DNA from: Stercorarius parasiticus
Lineage: Eukaryota > Chordata > Aves > Charadriiformes > Stercorariidae
Assembly: GCA_013396915.1 (NCBI GenBank)
Contig: VWZL01000170.1
Coordinates: 751,501 to 815,500, forward strand
Length of the DNA stretch: 64,000 nucleotides
Direction of reading: 5' to 3'
How positions within the stretch are numbered: the first letter of the stretch is position 1; each line of letters begins with the position of its first letter. Shown here piece by piece: positions 58,201-64,000 of the stretch. The notes below the pieces were generated by a model that searched no databases, had not been told where the DNA came from, and saw nothing but the letters and a program-made list of their open reading frames with translations. Made by a program: the position numbers and the translations under genes.

Positions 58201-61200
58201 CAGAGAGTTTACCCAATAACCTCAATTGTAATTCTAATTATTTTTCTCAATTGTAACTAGCTAGCTCGTCCTCTAGTGGAGAAATTTTTTTGTGAACAGT
58301 GCTTAAAACACTGTTTTAAGCAGTGTTTAAAAGAGATAAAGTCAATTTTACTTAAAATTCTTCTTTTATCTGATGATTCACTCAAACCGCAAGGAAAACA
58401 AGGTCTTCCTTTCCAAAAGCTGTTCTGGTTTGTTAACAGTATATAAGTTAATATTTAATAATTTTAAACAAGTTCCATACCAATGAAGAACAGTTCTGTG
58501 CCCTCAACTGTCAGGATCTAAAGACTTCACTTTCAGGCTGTTTCCTTACACAGCAGGAGCCACTGGAAGAGACACTCAGGTGTCATACCAAACACTCTGC
58601 TTATATTTAGAAAGCTTCTTTGGGAGATGCTGGTATCGAGAGTAGTTATGTATGACTTGTCAAATGCAGATTCTCTTTTGAAATACAGCTTCGTCTACCA
58701 TTATTCCCCTATTGTTTACTTGCTGCAACTGTAGGAGGAACCACAACACTCCAGGTAATCCCAGTCCATTAGCACCATCACTAGTATACTAAATTAGAGA
58801 ATCTAAGATTGCTCAAACTTATCTTTAAAACTGGACTTCCACTAACAGGTCAGGGTCATAAAAGTGAGTTTTATAGCCCATGTGTTATATGTGCTTTGGT
58901 GTAAAAAAAAAGAAGAACATGACACACAGATAAGCATTTTTACAAGAAGAAAGTTGTACTGCACAATTTGTGGAACGAGTACAGGTACCAACTTTGCCTC
59001 AAAGTTAAGGCAGACAAGACAACATAAGAACAATCCCCTCCCCACCCCCCACTTCCCCAAATCAGGCTGCGATGAATGAAACATACTTCAAAGAGAGAGC
59101 CGAATTGAAAAAAGAGAGGGCTGGCTGTGGACAGCACACTAGAATCTTCATGAAGATGATAGAATTCAAGTATAAAAATAACCGGTGGCAAGCCCAAATG
59201 AGTAGAAGGAAGTTAAGTATTAGGAAAGGAGAGCAGAAACACAGTATTTTAATACAATGCAATGAAATTCATGGGATGCAAAGTGATGGAAACGTCTAAG
59301 TTGAAGAAACTTTTTATCTGAAAAGGACATTACCTGCTGTAAGTCTTCACTTTCCGATTTCAGCTGGGCTACAAGAGCTCTCATGCAGCCCTTCATAGAA
59401 CACAGTGTAGCCTGTTAGGAATCAGAAGAAAAAAGAAAGTGAACAGAATTAAATGACAGGTTAGATGGCTTGCTTCTGCACAATGTTTTGAATATTTTAA
59501 GCTAATCATAGCTGAAGTTATGAAGTTATAGTAAAATATGTTGCTAACAACAAAGATTTGGTTTACAACTACTAAAAAGTTAAGCATAACTATCAGTTTC
59601 TATTCTGGAGAATTCGTAAGTGGTAAACTTGTGCTAAATTTGGTATTTTTTACAACAGGTCTAGGACTTGATCTGGAACTTTACTACCTTAGAAGCCTTC
59701 CTTACTATGCATCAGATAAAAATCACCTGTGAGCTGTCTATTAAGTCTCACAATCGTGTTTTTTTTCTTTCAAATAAACATAATATGAAAAATAATATGA
59801 ATATTTAAAACTGACAAAAACGTAACATTTCTGACATTTGAAGAACAACTTTTCACAAATACAATAGGAACTGAAAAAACGCAAGGCTTACATTGGAAAT
59901 TGGTTGTGACAAAGCAAAACAAAAAATTATTCAAAAAACAAAGTATGTGTTAGAACTGTTCTACTCATCAGCTGGACAGCACGTACACTGGCATCTCCGA
60001 GTAGTTTAGTTTATGCTATAAACCCAGTAACTGCAGCCCTGTAGCAGTTACTAACTGGATGATGTAAAGAGTCAGTATTTTGTGAAGCAATTAATTTGCA
60101 GCAAGGATTTATGCTTTACTCTTGTCTGAAACTTTGAACAAAAAGCGGCTTATATGAAGCTTGTCATTTCCATTCACTCCTGAAATGTCTTTCTCTAGAG
60201 TAGGATAAAAGTCTTCTCAGTATGCAGTTATTTTAAGATCCTTATCTTGGCAAACTCCGGGGCAAGAAATTATTGAAAGCAAGGTCTTTGTCAGAAGTTA
60301 GAGAACCTATTTTCTCTTATAATAATTTGAAGTAGTGTCCATTATGAGCCAGATATTCTCCAAATATTTAAAAGCAAACTCCAGCCTGAAAAGGCTTGCA
60401 AAATTTTATCAGCCAGTAACGGTATCATTAAATAACTGACAACTTTACAAATTTCAACTCAATTAGCAGTTCTAGTTAGAAAAAATCTCACTATCCATAA
60501 TCATTGGTCTATAATCATTATGTGTTATACTAACTAATGGTCATAAAAAATTAAGCCAATAGATAAAATCCTTACTTTCAGTGACACATCAAAAGTGGTT
60601 TAATTTACTACGAGAGCTGACACTACACTTGCACGATATAACATTCAGTTTGTGGTGCTCTCTGTCAGGAACAGGATGGAATGACAGAGATATTCTGAAC
60701 TTCTGTCTTGACTTCAAACTCACTATCCTGTCCTGGAGTTTTATCACCTCTCTTGAGAACTACAATTCAAACATGGCTATGAACTGAAATTACTGTATGT
60801 TTAAAATCCTACTCTTACCTTGTTTGCCACATCTCCAAAAGTCAAGTTTGTCAGAGCCATTCCTGCATACCTCCTTAATGTAACACTATAGTGATCATTT
60901 GTAAGTCCATACATTTCACAATCCACTTGCAATAGTTCAGCAATGGCCTGCAAACCTCCTTTAAAAACAAACAAATAAGAAAATAAATACTATCTGTACT
61001 CTAATATCACGAGTACAGCATATATATACAAAGGAGCAAATCTCATTTACATGTACAGAACAAGTCTCAAATTTCTGAAAACCAGAAGGCTCAGAAAGGT
61101 AAATAAATTGTTCAACACTGACCCTGAGTCTTGAATCCCGTGCATAGTAGCAGCTGAAAGGTATGATAGCATGACATTGAGATTTCAGGAACAGGAGGAA

Positions 61201-63533
61201 TTATGAGGAAGTAAGAAGCAAACTCATCTTTTAATTCCACCCAGCCAAAATCACCTTTGACTGATGAACTCGCACCAGTTACATAAAAGGCTATTTAGTA
61301 AATCTGAAAATTACTGATTTAATTATTATCCCTGAATGTTATTTTCTGATAAAAATACACAGAATATTTTCACTGATAATGAAAAGCGGATAATTACGGA
61401 AAATTGCATCCATAGAATTTACTGAGTACGGAGTAAAAAATTCAGGCTGCTAAACAGGAACCAACTCAGGACAAAAGGGAAAAAACCCAGAACACCAACA
61501 AAAAACCTCCCACCCTGGAAAGCAGTCTCCATTATAAGTCCAATAATTCTAAAACTGCAAATTTTTCCATAATAATAATACTCTTCCAAAATTCACAATG
61601 CATGTCAGAAAAGAGTAACTGATGTAATAATTTATCTACTGGGAAATGGTCTGGTTAATTTAAACTGCATTCATCACTCAGAGGGCAACAACTGACACAA
61701 ATGAATACCTGATCTGTTTAAACTAGTGGTAAAAAAAGCCATATATCCAGTGGAGTACACAAGGTGCACCAGCGTTGCCAGCAAGCTTCTCAAAGGAAGT
61801 CAGAGAAATACATTTGGTCTTACCAAGCTCATTCATTGCATGCCTGTGTTCTTCATCAAATGAAAGTTTCATCAAAACACACACCGCAGGACAGATCTGA
61901 TGATCCACTGGAGCAGGCACTGATCCAGAAACAGGTAACAATTAGTATTTCCTATGTGATTTTGCCTAGATCATAAGTTTTCCAAAGTGAATCTAATCTT
62001 AAAATAGATCAACTGCAGTTTTGTTGAGGGTTTGTATCTTCCCAGTAATCCACAAACAGACAATTAGTTAAGAACATTACTAATAAATGTGTGTACTAAA
62101 AATACATTTGATGCTGAATAAGAAATTACGGAGAATCCTGAATGTATGTATTACATAAGAATATGACTCCCAGTACAAAAAAAAGATCTTAGTACTTTTA
62201 AAAGTTAATAATCATAGTGAAACAAATCGATAAGGTTAAATATTCTGCTGTCATTAAATAATATGCCACTTAACGCGTTTCTTTGGGTGTTACGTCCTTA
62301 TGAATGGTTAATTAAACCCTTTGTTTCATAACTGGAAAGTGTTTAAGTTCATGTTTTAGTGAGCCAGATCCTGCCTATTGCACAAATGGCATTGGTACAT
62401 CTTGTTCAGAGTCCCACTCTTGCTGAATGGTTCTTGCGGTAAACCCCAACACCCATGACAGAGCCCACTGATTTCAGTAGTACATCTGCCATACGACACG
62501 TACAGCCTCGATTTACAAAACGCCCTCAATTCAGAAAAGCAGCTAAGCAACCCAGAAGGTTAAATCTTTTCTCTAACCATGCCCTGAGAAAACTGCTATT
62601 CACTTACATTGTCACTTCTTTCGTATTTTAATACTGAAATATTTCTTACACACAACATTATAAATAACAGTTCATGTTATACTGAATAGACTGAGAGTAT
62701 TTAATTTGTGCTCTCTGCCCCTCTCCTAAATGAAATGTGCTGTCTCCTGAATACATCTGCATGAAGAGCAATTTGGGATTATTTATGCAGATATGTGCCA
62801 TTACCCATTAAAATGTAAAACAGAATGAGTAAATATTCAGTATTAATTTACAGATTATAACTATAAAAATTATTATCTGGAAAGCACACCAAAGTCTACG
62901 ATTTAAGTAACAAGTTTATAAATAGGGTATCATATCAATAGGGACATATACCAAATAAATAGGGCATACATCAATAGACACCATTTCCTAACACTACCTC
63001 AACTTAAAAAAAAATATACACACGCATAACACACACATATGTATAAGAAAACTCACATACATTCAACAAGAAGTAAATTTAAAGTTGTACTTTCTGTAAA
63101 TTCAGTGTTTGCAATATGTCCTTGAAACATTTTTACACAGCTTGCAGAACCTACTTGGGTTTTTGTCTTGGTCCATGCCTTGTTCGTGTGCTTCCTGCCA
63201 TTCCCAGCACGTTTCACAGTAAGCACGGATCTGCTCCAAAAGATGGAGCACGCGGATTTCCCGTCTGCCTCGCTTATCGTCAGGCTGGGAGTGAATGATG
63301 TTATGCAGTGCTGCGCTGGCTCTGGCACGGGCCTCTTTACTACCACGAGAGTTTCCTAACAAGACAGAGTCTTTATCGTTGCCATGTAAAAGCTGGATGA
63401 GGAGAGGGAGACATCCAGATTGACGCATGGCTATGCAGCTGTCTTGGGAGCTAGACATTGCTAGCAATGTTCTTGACATGTCATCTTTATCATGAGTACC
63501 AAGCATTGACAACAACGAATACACCATTTCCAC
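48722..63533 (-). CDS. APC: APC gene, adenomatous polyposis coli protein, last seven coding exons (partial)
   Basis: On the minus strand, joining 63533-63155, 61919-61824, 60958-60819, 59411-59334, 56715-56599, 55924-55710 and 55289-48722 gives 7,593 nt, 2,530 aa plus stop. It corresponds to human residues 312-2843. Internal exon lengths equal the human exons 9-14 that I recall (379, 96, 140, 78, 117 and 215 nt). Visible regions in order: end of the N-terminal region, armadillo repeats, 15-aa beta-catenin-binding repeats, seven 20-aa repeats, three SAMP (axin-binding) motifs, a Ser/Pro/Lys-rich basic region, an SxIP EB1-binding motif and a C-terminal VTSV PDZ ligand. APC scaffolds the destruction complex that phosphorylates beta-catenin, and it also binds microtubules and cell-polarity factors (established knowledge). 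The upstream coding exons, with the coiled-coil oligomerisation domain, lie beyond the right edge. Confidence 0.98.
48725..48847 (-). other. APC: APC C-terminal EB1-binding SxIP motif and PDZ ligand
   Basis: SQIP at 48836-48847 fits the SxIP motif that binds EB1 at microtubule plus ends. The last four residues, VTSV (48725-48736), form a class I PDZ ligand, known in mammals to bind DLG1. Both match the family. Confidence 0.9.
51113..54172 (-). other. APC: APC beta-catenin and axin binding region
   Basis: Approximate positions, in protein order. The 15-aa-type repeats are at 54134-54172 (INYSLKYSDEQLN), 53785-53822 (TNYSERYSEEE), 53723-53765 (TNYSIKYNEEE) and 53691-53720 (IDYSLKYS). The 20-aa repeats are near 53378-53449, 53041-53111, 52689-52780, 52239-52310, 51622-51700, 51328-51401 and 51147-51220, most with the TPxxFSxxxSLSSL core. 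SAMP motifs are at 52484-52495, 52034-52045 and 51113-51124. The number and order match the vertebrate family. The segment between the first and third 20-aa repeats corresponds to the human mutation cluster region. Confidence 0.9.
55290..55709 (-). other. APC intron before the terminal exon
   Basis: The 420-base AT-rich intron contains only splice signals that I can recognise. Confidence 0.9.
55710..55924 (-). CDS. APC: APC coding exon, classical exon 14 (215 nt)
   Basis: The exon encodes ESTLKSVLSALWNLSAHCTE through SLIATNEDH and two bases of an Arg codon, armadillo repeats. The acceptor is TTTTCCTAG and the donor GTGTGT. Confidence 0.96.
55925..56598 (-). other. APC intron with U12-like donor
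   Basis: The 674-base intron begins GTATCCTCT and ends with a pyrimidine-rich TTTTCCTAG. No TTCCTTAAC-like branch site lies within 20 bases of the acceptor, so the 3' end looks U2-type. Confidence 0.8.
56599..56715 (-). CDS. APC: APC coding exon, classical exon 13 (117 nt)
   Basis: The exon encodes VIASVLRNLSWRADVNSKKT then LREVGSVKALMECALEVKK, armadillo repeats. The donor GTATCCTCT is unusual and resembles a U12-type 5' splice site. Confidence 0.96.
56716..59333 (-). other. APC intron containing a GC-rich block
   Basis: The 2.6-kb intron is AT-rich, with a GC-rich, partly CpG-bearing block at about 57420-58030 of unknown origin and a perfect hairpin at 58301-58321. Confidence 0.8.
58301..58321. 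repeat. Perfect 9-bp hairpin
   Basis: GCTTAAAAC and GTTTTAAGC pair perfectly around the 3-base loop ACT. The function is unknown and the hairpin may be chance. Confidence 0.6.
59334..59411 (-). CDS. APC: APC coding exon, classical exon 12 (78 nt)
   Basis: The exon encodes ATLCSMKGCMRALVAQLKSE then SEDLQQ, an armadillo repeat. The acceptor is TCCTAACAG and the donor GTAATG. Confidence 0.95.
59412..60818 (-). other. APC intron (exon 11-12 interval)
   Basis: The 1.4-kb AT-rich intron holds nothing recognisable. Confidence 0.85.
60819..60958 (-). CDS. APC: APC coding exon, classical exon 11 (140 nt)
   Basis: The exon encodes GLQAIAELLQVDCEMYGLTN then DHYSVTLRRYAGMALTNLTF and GDVANK, armadillo repeats. 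The donor is GTAAGA. Confidence 0.96.
60959..61823 (-). other. APC intron (exon 10-11 interval)
   Basis: The 0.9-kb AT-rich intron holds nothing recognisable. Confidence 0.85.
61824..61919 (-). CDS. APC: APC coding exon, classical exon 10 (96 nt)
   Basis: The exon follows acceptor TTTCTGGATCAG and encodes PAPVDHQICPAVCVLMKLSF then DEEHRHAMNEL. This is the start of the armadillo domain. The donor is GTAAGA. Confidence 0.95.
61920..63154 (-). other. APC intron (exon 9-10 interval)
   Basis: The 1.2-kb intron includes a less AT-rich stretch at about 62355-62530 that resembles an old dispersed repeat. The rest is unremarkable. Confidence 0.8.
63155..63533 (-). CDS. APC: APC coding exon, classical exon 9 (379 nt)
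   Basis: The exon follows acceptor GACCTGCAG and encodes VEMVYSLLSMLGTHDKDDMS through EQGMDQDKNP, then one base of the next Met codon. The donor is GTAGGT. An internal AG at 63231-63232 would remove exactly 303 nt (101 codons) in frame, leaving a short exon that starts IRAYCETCWEW. Confidence 0.96.
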
Positions 63534-64000
63534 CTGCAGGTCAAACGATTTTAAAAATACAGTTACATTTAAAAAACACACATCATTAAATTAAATTAAA
63601 ATGAAATCTGAATGATACACATAAGCAAAACCCCCATATTTAATGGGGCAAAAGCCTGTGCTGTTTAGAAATAAGTAAGTACTATTAGTACTTCAGCATT
63701 CATAATCTTAATAAATTTCATGTAGTGGTTAAATGGCTAGAAGTGGGTGGTAGCTGTATGTAACTGCATTAATCTACAAGACCAATGGCAAAGACTTCTA
63801 AATTTCCATTGCACAAAAAGATTAAATAAACATATTGATGAAAGCGTTTCAGTTTGAGAAATCTAAACTATATTTAAAATTAATTCTGTCTAAAAAAAAA
63901 AAGTTCTGTATGAATCACACTTTCATGTAAAGATGCTCTTCAGTGAATAACTATTTGTTATTGGTATTAAATACAATTATTCTAGATAACGGATAAGAAT
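63534..64000 (-). other. APC intron upstream of classical exon 9, cut by window edge
   Basis: AT-rich sequence lies beyond the exon-9 acceptor. No further APC exon is visible before the window ends. Confidence 0.85.

Overview
The window is a piece of a bird chromosome. The coding exons read as orthologues of three adjacent vertebrate genes: REEP5, SRP19 and APC. The repeats are CR1 LINE fragments with typical avian 3' ends, plus one retroviral solo LTR. There are few microsatellites, the introns are compact for a vertebrate, and CpG-rich promoter islands sit in AT-rich surroundings. The order matches human 5q22 (APC-SRP19-REEP5) read in reverse complement. I cannot fix the species from the sequence.

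Layout. REEP5 runs rightward with five coding exons between 63 and 21392. Its first exon lies in a CpG island at the left edge. SRP19 runs leftward with five coding exons (35428 down to 30327) from a second CpG island near 35.2-35.9 kb. REEP5 and SRP19 converge tail to tail across about 8 kb of AT-rich DNA holding two CR1 fragments. APC runs leftward and is cut by the right edge. The last seven coding exons of the classical 15-exon human numbering (exons 9-15) lie between 63533 and 48722, including one 6,568-base terminal coding block. The 5' part of APC lies beyond 64000. Between SRP19 and the APC 3' end are about 10-12 kb without recognisable genes, including a roughly 1 kb CR1 copy with reverse-transcriptase remnants just upstream of SRP19.

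All three reading frames are intact through every splice junction. REEP5 gives 189 aa, SRP19 147 aa, and the visible part of APC 2,530 aa. The APC internal exon lengths (379, 96, 140, 78, 117 and 215 nt) equal the human ones as I recall them. The three genes do not form an operon or a shared pathway. REEP5 shapes ER tubules, SRP19 assembles the signal recognition particle, and APC controls beta-catenin and microtubules. Their adjacency is conserved synteny.

I found no previously undescribed system here. The observations most worth checking are: a conserved in-frame internal acceptor in APC exon 9; a U12-like donor after the 117-nt APC exon with no U12 branch site; an inverted repeat in the APC 3' UTR region that looks like an old DNA-transposon remnant; a GC-rich block of unknown origin in an APC intron; and a possible intron-4 readthrough form of REEP5.
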